From CALVGQ01 sp964369385 (GTDB lineage: Bacteria; Bacillota_I; Bacilli_A; Erysipelotrichales; Erysipelotrichaceae): DNA of 64,000 nucleotides. A model generated the notes under the pieces. It had not been told where the DNA came from, did not search any database, and saw only the letters and a list, made by a program, of their open reading frames with translations. Position numbers and translations under genes: made by a program. The DNA lies in assembly GCA_964369385.1 (NCBI GenBank), contig CAYJEY010000001.1, positions 186,001-250,000 on the forward strand. Reading direction: 5' to 3'. Shown piece by piece: positions 17,083-25,923 of the stretch; position 1 is the stretch's first letter, and each line of letters begins with the position of its first letter.

Positions 17083-20000
17083 TTGCATGTATATTGATTG
17101 ATAATAAAGTTCAGATGAAGTACTTCTCTACAATGTTAGAATGGGAAATACTTCATTCTGTCCTGTTAACAGTTCAAAAGAAGGATTCAAAAATAATAGT
17201 AAAACTTAATCAAGGGAATTATGAGTGGAGTGTTGGAAAGTCAATCAAGTTAAATTATTCTTATGAGTTAACGATGGATACAACACTTCATAAGGTGTTA
17301 TTCTATGTTTTAAGTAGCAGCTCGCTAATACAAAGATATACGAGGTTTAGTTATCAGACTAGAGTAATTATTGGTAATTCAGCAGATGCTCAAATTATGA
17401 TTCACTTGCCAGTAAAATCAGTTCGCTTAGTGCTTAGTCAAAAAAAGGATGGATGGCAAATTGAGGATACAAGTAAACATAAAATGATGTTTTATGATGG
17501 AATACAAGTTAAACGAGTTACTTTAGTTGAAGGTGAAGTGCAATATATGCATTTTAGATGTAGATTAGATAAGACATTTTTCATGATAAATTGCATTAAT
17601 AAAACATGTATTCAAAAATTTCGTATAAATAAATATAAAGAAATACCTAGTCTAGATTATGAGTCGAAACCTGTACGCTATGAACGTAATCGTCATATTT
17701 ATCATAATGAAATTACAATCCAAAGCTTTGAAAAGGTTGATGCAAATTTAAAAATACAATCAATGAGTCTTCTTCCACAAAGGCTTATGGCATTGAGTGC
17801 TTTATCTGTTGCTATAATTAATACAGTACAAGGTATTCAAGATGGAAGATCATGGGAAGATTACATTGCAAGTCTACTTTTTCCTATTACAATGTGTTTT
17901 ACTGCAATCTTGTGGCCGATCATATCTCGCTATCTTGACAAGCGAAAATTAAAGAAACTACTAATAAAAAGAGAACGTGAATATGCTGATTATTTAAATA
18001 AATTGAAAGTAAAGGTAAATCAAATACATGTAGAGTTACGCGCTTCGATTGAGCAACGGTACCCAAGCGAGCTACGTTTTTCTCTTAGAGATTTAAATCA
18101 CTCGATATTACATCATATTAGTCATTGTGATTTCTTACATTTAGCAATTGGATATGGTGTAATTAAATCACCCATCACTTTTAATGTTGAAAAAAATCAA
18201 GCATTTCAAAAAAATGATGAAAGTATCTTGGCGCTCCAAAACAATTTTATTAATGAATGTAAATGGGTGCAAAATGCGATCATAGAAATTGACTTAACAC
18301 AACATCGACTGATTGGTATTTTAAGTAAAAAGAAGGATAATTGGAACTTAATTTCTTATTATTTAAGACAGGTAATTTGTTGTCAATCAAGTTTGTATGT
18401 AAGATGTGCTTTATTTTCGTCAAAATTTAATGATAAGCAAACTAATCAGTTTATTTACAATCAACACATGTATAGTTTAGATATGAAAACACGCTTATAT
18501 GCAAAAAACCAAATAAGTGTAAAAGACATTAATATGATACTTGAAGATATCCTGAAGGAGAAATGGATTGTAATTTTTGTGGATGATAGACTATTCTTAG
18601 ATGTATTAAGTGAGATTGTGTTAGAACACGATAGATGTTGTGTTGTTCAACTAGTAGAACATGTAGATGAGCTTCTAATGAATACAGATGTATTGATAGA
18701 TTCACAAAAGAATGAAATTGAATACTTAAAAAACAATAGTCAAATTAATTTTGTTCCACCACAAAATGAAATGAACGATGATGATTACATCAGGTATAGA
18801 AAAATTAAAATAGCTAACTTTCCTCCACAATTTGGATTACTAGAATTGTCACAAATTGAGAGGGTTGAACATCTTAATCTTCATGATAGATGGTCGAAAT
18901 CTATTGGGTTAAGTGCAATTATTGGAGTTGATCAATTTCAAAAGAGTATTACGTTAAATTTACATGAGAAGTTTGATGGTCCTCATGGAGTAATTGTGGG
19001 AAGCACTGGTTCAGGTAAAAGCCAATTGATTCTTACATTAATTTGCTCATTGGCAATCTCACATTCGTGTAATGATGTACAATTTGTTATTATTGACTAT
19101 AAAGGGGCGAGTAGTGTGGTTGACTTAATTACTCAAAATTATCGTTTACCACATTTAGTCGGAGTAATTCATAATCAAGAAAAAGGTAATCTTATGCGTT
19201 CATTGCATATGTTGAAAACGGAGATAGACAGGCGCCAGAAGCTTTTTATGGATGTAAGCAGCAAATACAATAGATCAATTTCAAATCTTGATAATTACCA
19301 ACAACTTCAAAATGAATATTCATGCCTTGATAGACTAGCGCATTTAATTGTAATTGTTGATGAGTTTGCTGAATTGAAGAAGGAATGTCCTGATTTTTTA
19401 AAAGAATTAATTTCTATGGGGCGAGTAGGAAGAAGTTTAGGAATGCATTTGATTCTTTCAACACAGAAATCTAGTGGTGTTATTGATGATCAAATATTAA
19501 GTAATGTTAATTTTCGAATTTGTATGAAAGTGCAAGATAATTGTGAGTATAAAGAGATGCTTGGAAAATCAGTAAATACTGTAATTAAAGAGGCAGGATA
19601 TTTTTACTTGAAAAGTAGTGACTCATTTGAATTTGGAAAATCGTGTTTTGTACATCGTATTTATGATAAACAACCGTATAAATTTGAGTTACTAGATACA
19701 ACATTGAAAACTAAGTCCTCTTTTGAAGAGATGCCAAGTTCAAAAGTAACTGAAGTATCTGCGATAGTTAAATATATTTGGGACAATGTGAGTAAGATTC
19801 AAGATATTCCTAAGTTATTGTGGTGTGATTTACCGAAAAAAATAGCTCTTTGTGAAATTAAGGTAAGAGGAGAGATGACGTTGGGAATCTTCGATCAACT
19901 AATTGAAAAAAAACACGAGGTGTGTTGTTACAACATTGTAGATAAACATTGTTTATGTCTTGTAGAAGAGTATCAAAATCGTTATGATTTATTAGATATT

Positions 20001-20927
20001 ATTGCTCAAAACTGTGAGATAGATGGAATTCCAATTTATCTTATGAGTGCTAAAAAGCAATCGCATACATGCGTTGATGATGTAATATGTATTTCACATT
20101 CTCAACAGGTAAGACAGATTTTATATATAATAAAGACGACTAGAAAACAAATTGTTGTGTTTATAGAAGATTTTTCTCTTGTTTGTGACGATCTTTTAAT
20201 AATTAACGAGCTTCTACATGTTTTGAAGCATCCAACTTTATATAAGTGCCATATCTTTACATGTATTAATCAGCTAAATGCAATTCGTATTTCCTTGTTT
20301 GATTATTTTGAAATTAAAATATCATTACAGAAAATGACAAAGTCTCAACAAGTGTATTTTTTTCAAGAAAGTTATTTGTTTGAAAATCAAATCGGACTTT
20401 TTTATAATAAAGTCCTCGTTGAGTTTGCTCTTGCACAAAGGGATGAATGGATGAAGAAACAAAATCATAAACTAAGTGCTGTTCCAGATGGCAAGGATAA
20501 AATAGAATATGCAGATTCTTTCTTACGTCTAGGGATCGATTGGATGAACTTTGATGAAGTTGTGATAGAAGTAGACCGTTTAGTAATTGTATCTGCCTTG
20601 TATCAAGATTCTTTTGATTTAATTTCAAATCAAGTAAAAGAACAAGGATGTACATATTATTTTAAAGAAGACTTAAATCGTTTAGGGAATACTACGAAAG
20701 AAATTGCGGATTTTTTGAATAAACAAAAAGCAATTTTACTCCTTGATTACGATGACTTAACACGTTTAAACTTAAGGGGATTTTTAAAAATAGATAAGGT
20801 CGTTTGGCTAGGGAATGGTGTGAGTAGTCAATCTATGTTTCAAGTAATAGGTACTGATTCAAATTTGAAAGATCATGAGGGGGTTGTAGTGATTAATGGA
20901 AGAGCTAGAAAATTTACTTGTGTTTAA
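17079..20927 (+). CDS. essC: EssC-type FtsK/SpoIIIE ATPase of a type VII-like secretion system
   Basis: This is the motor protein of type VIIb secretion. The N-terminal part (about 60-175) looks like the two FHA-type domains of EssC. Membrane segments lie near 236-250 and 265-285, followed by a long coiled region. The first ATPase domain is canonical: Walker A GSTGSGKS at 641-648 and Walker B LIVIVDEF near 756-763. The remaining 420 residues follow the order of EssC domains D2 and D3, but both have lost Walker A (LGIFDQLIEKKHEV and RLVIVSALYQDSF mark their starts). At 1282 residues it is shorter than staphylococcal EssC (about 1480). Confidence 0.88.
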   Translation: MIACILIDNKVQMKYFSTMLEWEILHSVLLTVQKKDSKIIVKLNQGNYEWSVGKSIKLNYSYELTMDTTLHKVLFYVLSSSSLIQRYTRFSYQTRVIIGNSADAQIMIHLPVKSVRLVLSQKKDGWQIEDTSKHKMMFYDGIQVKRVTLVEGEVQYMHFRCRLDKTFFMINCINKTCIQKFRINKYKEIPSLDYESKPVRYERNRHIYHNEITIQSFEKVDANLKIQSMSLLPQRLMALSALSVAIINTVQGIQDGRSWEDYIASLLFPITMCFTAILWPIISRYLDKRKLKKLLIKREREYADYLNKLKVKVNQIHVELRASIEQRYPSELRFSLRDLNHSILHHISHCDFLHLAIGYGVIKSPITFNVEKNQAFQKNDESILALQNNFINECKWVQNAIIEIDLTQHRLIGILSKKKDNWNLISYYLRQVICCQSSLYVRCALFSSKFNDKQTNQFIYNQHMYSLDMKTRLYAKNQISVKDINMILEDILKEKWIVIFVDDRLFLDVLSEIVLEHDRCCVVQLVEHVDELLMNTDVLIDSQKNEIEYLKNNSQINFVPPQNEMNDDDYIRYRKIKIANFPPQFGLLELSQIERVEHLNLHDRWSKSIGLSAIIGVDQFQKSITLNLHEKFDGPHGVIVGSTGSGKSQLILTLICSLAISHSCNDVQFVIIDYKGASSVVDLITQNYRLPHLVGVIHNQEKGNLMRSLHMLKTEIDRRQKLFMDVSSKYNRSISNLDNYQQLQNEYSCLDRLAHLIVIVDEFAELKKECPDFLKELISMGRVGRSLGMHLILSTQKSSGVIDDQILSNVNFRICMKVQDNCEYKEMLGKSVNTVIKEAGYFYLKSSDSFEFGKSCFVHRIYDKQPYKFELLDTTLKTKSSFEEMPSSKVTEVSAIVKYIWDNVSKIQDIPKLLWCDLPKKIALCEIKVRGEMTLGIFDQLIEKKHEVCCYNIVDKHCLCLVEEYQNRYDLLDIIAQNCEIDGIPIYLMSAKKQSHTCVDDVICISHSQQVRQILYIIKTTRKQIVVFIEDFSLVCDDLLIINELLHVLKHPTLYKCHIFTCINQLNAIRISLFDYFEIKISLQKMTKSQQVYFFQESYLFENQIGLFYNKVLVEFALAQRDEWMKKQNHKLSAVPDGKDKIEYADSFLRLGIDWMNFDEVVIEVDRLVIVSALYQDSFDLISNQVKEQGCTYYFKEDLNRLGNTTKEIADFLNKQKAILLLDYDDLTRLNLRGFLKIDKVVWLGNGVSSQSMFQVIGTDSNLKDHEGVVVINGRARKFTCV

Positions 20928-21177
20928 GCAAAAAGAGATAATCATAAAGATGTATGTAGTCCAACTTGATACATGGTTCGAGATAAAAGTACCTTTAGTT
21001 TCTACAATAAAAAAAGCATGCGCTTATTTAAAACGATGCTTAAGTGATGAGCAAAAAGCTCATTATGATTTTTATCAGTGTTTGATTTATGAACCTTTCT
21101 ATCAAATTTTTATAAATCCTAATGAAACTTTTGAGCAAATTAATGCTTTTAATTATCTTATACTTTATATTTATTAA
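20896..21177 (+). CDS. Small protein, candidate EsaB/YukD-like (ubiquitin fold) component
   Basis: This is the last gene of the operon, overlapping essC by 32 bases. Read from the ATG at 20896 it has 93 residues. From the inner ATG at 20950 it has 75, close to the 79-80 residues of YukD/EsaB. From that inner methionine the order is strand (MYVVQLDTW), strand (FEIKVPL), helix (KKACAYLKRCL), then strands ending NAFNYLILYIY, which fits a beta-grasp fold. No clear sequence identity was recognised, so the call rests on size, position and predicted secondary structure. GAGGGGG lies 12 bases before 20896. Confidence 0.55.
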   Translation: MEELENLLVFKQKEIIIKMYVVQLDTWFEIKVPLVSTIKKACAYLKRCLSDEQKAHYDFYQCLIYEPFYQIFINPNETFEQINAFNYLILYIY

Positions 21178-22001
21178 TCAAAGCGTTGTCGATATGTACA
21201 TGATTGACAAAAACTTTCAACACATCTTTGGTTTTTAAAACCTTCAACTAAATTTAGATAACGCTGACCATGAAGTATTTCTTGAAGAGATTCATTATGT
21301 ATTGATCCTAGTTTAATGTGAGCATCAGAATCTAGACAACAAGGACAGACATCTCCATTGCTTAGTATAGCAATCATTTGTGTACCGCCATAACATTTTC
21401 CATGGTAAGGACCACTTGTTGATTGATTAGGCCATTCAAATTGATTGTCGAAATGGATATAGACATGATTTAAAACGCGATAGCTATTTTGCTTTTTTGT
21501 AGTTGTAAAATTGTATCTTTTTTCTAACAATTCAAGAAAATGTTTAGAGTAGTCATCAAGTTGATTGCTATTCCAAAAGCGCAACTCTACATATGGTTGT
21601 GCTTGTTTAGAAACGTGCTCCATAGTTTCAATGATAGAATTCATGTAGTTTGTCCGATTAGTTAAATGAAATGGTAAACTATGAGCAGAAATACTAATTT
21701 TTCTAAGACAAGAATATTCAAGTAAACTCTTATACTTATATAAAAGCGTTCCATTAGTTACAAGTTGAACTTGCATTTCATGTTTTTGAAGAATTTGCAT
21801 TACTTCATAGAAGTATGGGTATAGTAATGGTTCACCTAAGACATGTAAATAGATGTAGGGGGTCACTTGCTTAATTTGCGGAATAATATGCTCAATTGTA
21901 GCTAAATCTAATTGTGTATTTACCCGCTTTGTTGGACTACAAAAATCACAATTCAGGTTACAGATATTACTCAGCTCAAGATAAACACGTTTAATTGTCA
22001 T
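21174..22001 (-). CDS. Radical SAM protein with SPASM-type C-terminus
   Basis: The radical SAM 4Fe-4S motif is CNLNCDFC (C-x3-C-x2-C, near residues 14-21), and GEPLLYP is present near 57. The C-terminal quarter holds further cysteines (CYGG, CPCC, C-x4-C-x2-C), as in SPASM auxiliary-cluster domains. The 275-residue length is on the short side. It starts 11 bases inside the end of ttcA, so the two are co-translated. Its 3' end meets the type VII operon tail to tail with a four-base overlap. The substrate is unknown. A peptide- or RNA-modifying role is possible, but nothing in the sequence decides it. Confidence 0.85.
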   Translation of the reverse strand: MTIKRVYLELSNICNLNCDFCSPTKRVNTQLDLATIEHIIPQIKQVTPYIYLHVLGEPLLYPYFYEVMQILQKHEMQVQLVTNGTLLYKYKSLLEYSCLRKISISAHSLPFHLTNRTNYMNSIIETMEHVSKQAQPYVELRFWNSNQLDDYSKHFLELLEKRYNFTTTKKQNSYRVLNHVYIHFDNQFEWPNQSTSGPYHGKCYGGTQMIAILSNGDVCPCCLDSDAHIKLGSIHNESLQEILHGQRYLNLVEGFKNQRCVESFCQSCTYRQRFD

Positions 22002-22740
22002 TTGCTTTTTCCCAAAGATCGATTTTATCTTTGTTATGTAACATTAATAGGAAATTTTCTTTTGACATTGGATATTGCTCATACAACTGCTGTAAAATCT
22101 CTTTTGTTTCTTGTCTTTTTGTATGGCCGTCCATTGGGCATGTACTTTTAACAACTGGAATATCATTGTTATCCATTGTTCGAATAATATCACTTTCAAA
22201 TGCGTACACAAACGGGCGAATAAAGTCCATTTCAGTATTTGTTAAAAACATACTTGGTTTGAAGGTAGCTAATCGTCCACCATAAATTGCATTCATAAAC
22301 AAAGTTTCAATTGCGTCATCGGCATGATGAGCAAAAGCAACACGATTACAATTATGTGCTTTAGCACCAGCAATTACTAATGCTTTTTTAAATTTTGAGC
22401 ACAATGAACATTTAAGTGTTCCATCATCATTAGCTTGTTTTTTTAATATTTCATATATTTCTGTTGGGTAATGATGGAATTCAATGCCTTTGTCTTTGCA
22501 AAAAGAATCTACTTGCTCAAAATTCATGTTTTCAAAACCCATCTCTAAATGTACTCCAACAACCTCGAAATTCTTTTCGTGATTTTTTTTACAAGTTAAA
22601 CTGTAATAGTGTAGGGCTACTAAAAGTAGCATGGAATCTTTACCACCAGAAACCCCTACACAGATTCTATCTTTATCTTTGATCATCTTATAATCGTTAT
22701 CTGCTTTTTTTACGCAGCCTATAATTTTTTTCATATTCAT
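21991..22740 (-). CDS. ttcA: TtcA family tRNA 2-thiocytidine synthetase-like PP-loop protein
   Basis: TtcA thiolates cytidine 32 of tRNA using ATP and an iron-sulfur cluster. The PP-loop SGGKDS lies near 30-35. The cluster cysteines are present as CSLC (near 112) and CPMDG (near 200). HHADD near 143 is the conserved second motif. The 249 residues are slightly shorter than Escherichia coli TtcA. It is transcribed away from truB from an overlapping divergent promoter and leads the two-gene unit with the radical SAM gene. Confidence 0.85.
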   Translation of the reverse strand: MNMKKIIGCVKKADNDYKMIKDKDRICVGVSGGKDSMLLLVALHYYSLTCKKNHEKNFEVVGVHLEMGFENMNFEQVDSFCKDKGIEFHHYPTEIYEILKKQANDDGTLKCSLCSKFKKALVIAGAKAHNCNRVAFAHHADDAIETLFMNAIYGGRLATFKPSMFLTNTEMDFIRPFVYAFESDIIRTMDNNDIPVVKSTCPMDGHTKRQETKEILQQLYEQYPMSKENFLLMLHNKDKIDLWEKANDN

Positions 22741-22760
22741 AATTCATCACTCACTTTGCT

Positions 22761-22789
22761 TTGTAATTATATCATAGAGTTGTTATAAT
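22761..22789 (+). promoter_or_regulatory. Promoter of truB-ribF
   Basis: TTGTAA (22761-22766), 17 bases, TATAAT (22784-22789), with an extended TG at 22781-22782. It overlaps the oppositely oriented ttcA promoter. Confidence 0.85.
22766..22774 (-). promoter_or_regulatory. Extended -10 of the ttcA promoter
   Basis: On the minus strand, TGATATAAT reads as an extended -10. It lies between the -35 and -10 of the truB promoter, so the two polymerases would compete. Confidence 0.6.
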
Positions 22790-22811
22790 ACTAGTGTTAA
22801 GGAGTAAGAAT

Positions 22812-23663
22812 ATGAACGGATTATTATACATCAATAAGCCAAGTGATTGGACATCATTTGATGTAGTTGCAAAAATTAGAAGAAGCTATGGTACAAAAAG
22901 TGTAGGGCATACAGGAACGCTTGATCCTCAAGCAACAGGTGTGTTAATTGTCATGGTTGGAAGAGCTTGTAAAGCGAATCCATATTTAGTTATGGATACA
23001 AAAGAATACATCGCAACATTAAGATTGGGTGGAAAGTATGATACTGGTGATATTTGGGGGAAAGTGATTGAAGAGTCAACAGTTCCTGAGGTTTCATTTG
23101 AACAAGTAGAGACTGCATTAAAGTCAATGCTAGGAAAACAAATGCAAGTACCACCAATGTATAGTGCGGTTAAGGTAAATGGTAAAAAACTATATGAATA
23201 TGCGCGTAATAACCAAACTGTTGATGTGAGTGCAAGAGAAATTGAAATAAGTGATGTTGAATTACTGAAGATGGATAAAGAAATTCAGTTTAGAGTTGTT
23301 TGCAGTAGTGGGACATATATACGTGTATTGTGTGAGGAGTTAGCACAAAAACTAGGTGCAGTAGGAGCTATGTCTGCGCTAGTTCGTACAAGAGTAGGAA
23401 ACATATCGCTAGATGATTGTTTAGAGTTAAGTGATGTATGCGAAAGCACACCGCAACCGGAAGGGTTGTTAAATGCTTTAAGTAGTAGATATTCTGTTAT
23501 TGATATAACAGATAAGAAAATTTTAAAAAACATCTATGATGGAAAGCAAATTCATTTTGATTCTATTGAGGAATTAATTTGTTTATCTTATCAAGGAGAG
23601 GCGATTGCCATATTTGAGAAAGTTAGTGATGGCGTATATCGAAGTAAGAGAGGATTATGGTAG
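22812..23663 (+). CDS. truB: tRNA pseudouridine(55) synthase TruB
   Basis: TruB makes pseudouridine 55 in the T-loop of tRNA. The catalytic aspartate is in GHTGTLDPQATG (Asp38), and YINKPSDWTS opens the protein. ATG 22812 is chosen because AAGGAG lies seven bases before it; the GTG at 22794 has no ribosome binding site. The product has 283 residues. It overlaps ribF by seven bases. In relatives truB directly follows rbfA, so the region between them here looks like an insertion. Confidence 0.95.
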   Translation: MNGLLYINKPSDWTSFDVVAKIRRSYGTKSVGHTGTLDPQATGVLIVMVGRACKANPYLVMDTKEYIATLRLGGKYDTGDIWGKVIEESTVPEVSFEQVETALKSMLGKQMQVPPMYSAVKVNGKKLYEYARNNQTVDVSAREIEISDVELLKMDKEIQFRVVCSSGTYIRVLCEELAQKLGAVGAMSALVRTRVGNISLDDCLELSDVCESTPQPEGLLNALSSRYSVIDITDKKILKNIYDGKQIHFDSIEELICLSYQGEAIAIFEKVSDGVYRSKRGLW

Positions 23664-24601
23664 TGAAAAATTGGAATATTACACTAGGACAAAAGCGAGT
23701 CAATGATGTAGCAGTAGCTGCGTGCATAGGATACTTTGATGGGTTGCATCTAGGTCATCAAGCGCTAATTAGCGAAACAGTTAAACTTGCAAATGAGCTT
23801 GAATGTGAGACTGCCTTAATTACCTTTAATCCTGATCCATGGGTTACAATAAAAGGAATTCAAGACGTATATCATCTAACTACTATGAAACAAAGAGAAG
23901 TTTTGGCAGAACGGTTTGGTATTCAGCATTTCTTTGTGATTGATTTTACTGCTGAAATGGCAAGTCTTTCACCAAATGAGTTTCTAGAATTATTATCTTT
24001 ACAAATAAACTTGAAAGGTTTAGTGAGTGGATTTGACTTTCATTATGGAGCTAAGGGGCTAGGAAACACAGATACTTTACTACAAATTTCTCATCAACGA
24101 TTTGAATATAGATGGGTTACATCTATCAATGATGAGCAAGGGAAAATAAGCTCAACACGAGTAAGTGACGCTGTAACTAATGGAGATATGCAAAGTGCTT
24201 TTCGTTTGCTTGGTTATCCATTTACATTGTTAGCTAAGGTAATTCACGGTAATGCTGTAGGTGCGTCCAAACTTGGATTTCCAACAGCGAATTGTCAGGT
24301 GAACCAAGAGTACATTAAACCTAAAAAAGGTGTTTACGCAGGAAAGGTACTAGTTCAAGAAAAAGAATACCTAGCAATGATAAATGTGGGACATAATCCT
24401 ACATTTAATTTAAGTGAAGATGTATCGATTGAAGCACATATTCTTGATTTTGATCAAGATATCTATGAAGAAGAAATTGAAGTAATGTTTTTTTACTATA
24501 TAAGAGACGAGAAGAAATTTTCTTCTATCAACGAGTTAATTACTCAATTAAAACAAGATGTAAGTGCAACAAGGAGTGTATTTAATGAATCCACAATTTG
24601 A
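23657..24601 (+). CDS. ribF: Bifunctional riboflavin kinase / FAD synthetase
   Basis: RibF converts riboflavin to FMN and then FAD. The N-terminal nucleotidyltransferase domain has GYFDGLHLGHQ (near 25-35) and the ISSTRVSDAV motif. The C-terminal flavokinase domain has KLGFPTANC (near 209-217). The 314-residue length is standard. ATG 23657 overlaps the truB stop; a GTG two codons later (23663) is an alternative start. It overlaps the methyltransferase gene by 17 bases. Confidence 0.95.
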   Translation: MVVKNWNITLGQKRVNDVAVAACIGYFDGLHLGHQALISETVKLANELECETALITFNPDPWVTIKGIQDVYHLTTMKQREVLAERFGIQHFFVIDFTAEMASLSPNEFLELLSLQINLKGLVSGFDFHYGAKGLGNTDTLLQISHQRFEYRWVTSINDEQGKISSTRVSDAVTNGDMQSAFRLLGYPFTLLAKVIHGNAVGASKLGFPTANCQVNQEYIKPKKGVYAGKVLVQEKEYLAMINVGHNPTFNLSEDVSIEAHILDFDQDIYEEEIEVMFFYYIRDEKKFSSINELITQLKQDVSATRSVFNESTI

Positions 24602-25913
24602 AGAAAGAATGAGATGCTTATTAAAAGAAGAGTATGACTCTTTTTTAGCGTCACTACAACTACCATTGTTTCGTGGACTTAGGGTAAATACACTTAAGAT
24701 TAGTGTTGAAGATTTTTTGCAAACTACAAATTTAACGCTTCAGCCAACAAATATTTCAAAACAAGTATTTTATTTAAATGAAAATGTAGAAGGTGTAGGA
24801 AATGGTATAGAGCATCGATCTGGCATGATTTACCTGCAAGAAGTCAGTGCTGCGAGTGCAGTCGAAATTCTTGATCCACAACCAAATGACTGGGTGCTGG
24901 ATTTATGTGCTGCACCAGGTGGAAAAACTACCCAGATTGCTGCGAAAATGAATCATCAAGGAATTCTTTTTACAAATGAAATTGATCCTTCAAGGTCGCG
25001 AATCCTAATGAGCAATTGTGAGCGTTGTGGGATTAGCAATGCAGTAATTACAAATAGTTCTCCAGCTCAACTTGCAAATGTATATGCAGGGTGGATGGAT
25101 AAAATTTTAGTAGATGCTCCATGTAGTGGCGAGGGGATGTTTCGAAAAAATTCTCAAGCCAGTCAGGAGTGGGGTATTGAGCATGTAAAGGCATGTGGGC
25201 AACGTCAGTTTCACATCGTATCTGATGCGATTAAAATGTTGAAGTCTGATGGAATATTAGTCTATTCGACATGTACCTACGCACTTGAGGAAAACGAAAT
25301 GTTAATAGACCGTATCCTAACTGAGTTTCCACAAATGGAATTGGTTCAAATCACTAATAAATTTGGGAGATCTGGTATTTCATTGGGAGAAGTGAAAGGT
25401 GAGTATGTCCGTCGTATTTATCCAATGGATGGAGGCGAAGGGCATTTCATTGCAAAGCTTAGAAAAAGAGAAGTATCGATAGAATCAAAAGTTAAACACA
25501 TGTCCATAAGTAAAAATGCAGTTGTCGAAGATTTTTTAAAAAATCAATGTCCACTTACATCAGAGTGGATAACAACAATAGTAAATGATCGCGTTTGGCT
25601 TTCTACTTTTCGTTTATTTCAACTAGAAAAAATACGAGTATTACGTCAAGGTATTGAACTTGGAGAGATAAAGAAAGGGAGATTTGAACCACATCATCAT
25701 TTTTATGTGAGTGCACAATTGAATACTTTGTTAAAAAAACGTATTGAATGTGATGAAAAAATGATTATACAAACAATCAAAGGAGAGACAATCACTATGA
25801 ATCTTGATAAGGGATATTATGCGCTTTCTTATCAAAATTGTATTTTTGGATTTACAAAATGTGATGGGAAAACACTAAAGAATAAATACCCTAGAGGATT
25901 ACAAAAAAGGTAG
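24585..25913 (+). CDS. rsmF: RsmF-type 16S rRNA (cytosine-5) methyltransferase
   Basis: This belongs to the NOL1/NOP2/Sun family of SAM-dependent RNA m5C methyltransferases. SAM-binding PGGKTTQIA lies near 110-118, the motif IV proline-cysteine DAPCSGEGMF near 182-191, and the catalytic cysteine in STCTY near 231. A C-terminal PUA-like/RsmF domain (about 330-442) supports RsmF rather than RsmB. ATG 24585 has AAGGAG eight bases upstream; the GTG at 24564 does not. The target base is inferred from the family. Confidence 0.88.
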   Translation: MNPQFEERMRCLLKEEYDSFLASLQLPLFRGLRVNTLKISVEDFLQTTNLTLQPTNISKQVFYLNENVEGVGNGIEHRSGMIYLQEVSAASAVEILDPQPNDWVLDLCAAPGGKTTQIAAKMNHQGILFTNEIDPSRSRILMSNCERCGISNAVITNSSPAQLANVYAGWMDKILVDAPCSGEGMFRKNSQASQEWGIEHVKACGQRQFHIVSDAIKMLKSDGILVYSTCTYALEENEMLIDRILTEFPQMELVQITNKFGRSGISLGEVKGEYVRRIYPMDGGEGHFIAKLRKREVSIESKVKHMSISKNAVVEDFLKNQCPLTSEWITTIVNDRVWLSTFRLFQLEKIRVLRQGIELGEIKKGRFEPHHHFYVSAQLNTLLKKRIECDEKMIIQTIKGETITMNLDKGYYALSYQNCIFGFTKCDGKTLKNKYPRGLQKR

Positions 25914-25923
25914 AGGTGAAACT

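Noticed and set aside
20314..20655. Minus-strand frame of 113 codons within essC
   Set aside because: Antisense shadow of the degenerate D3 region; no start signal.
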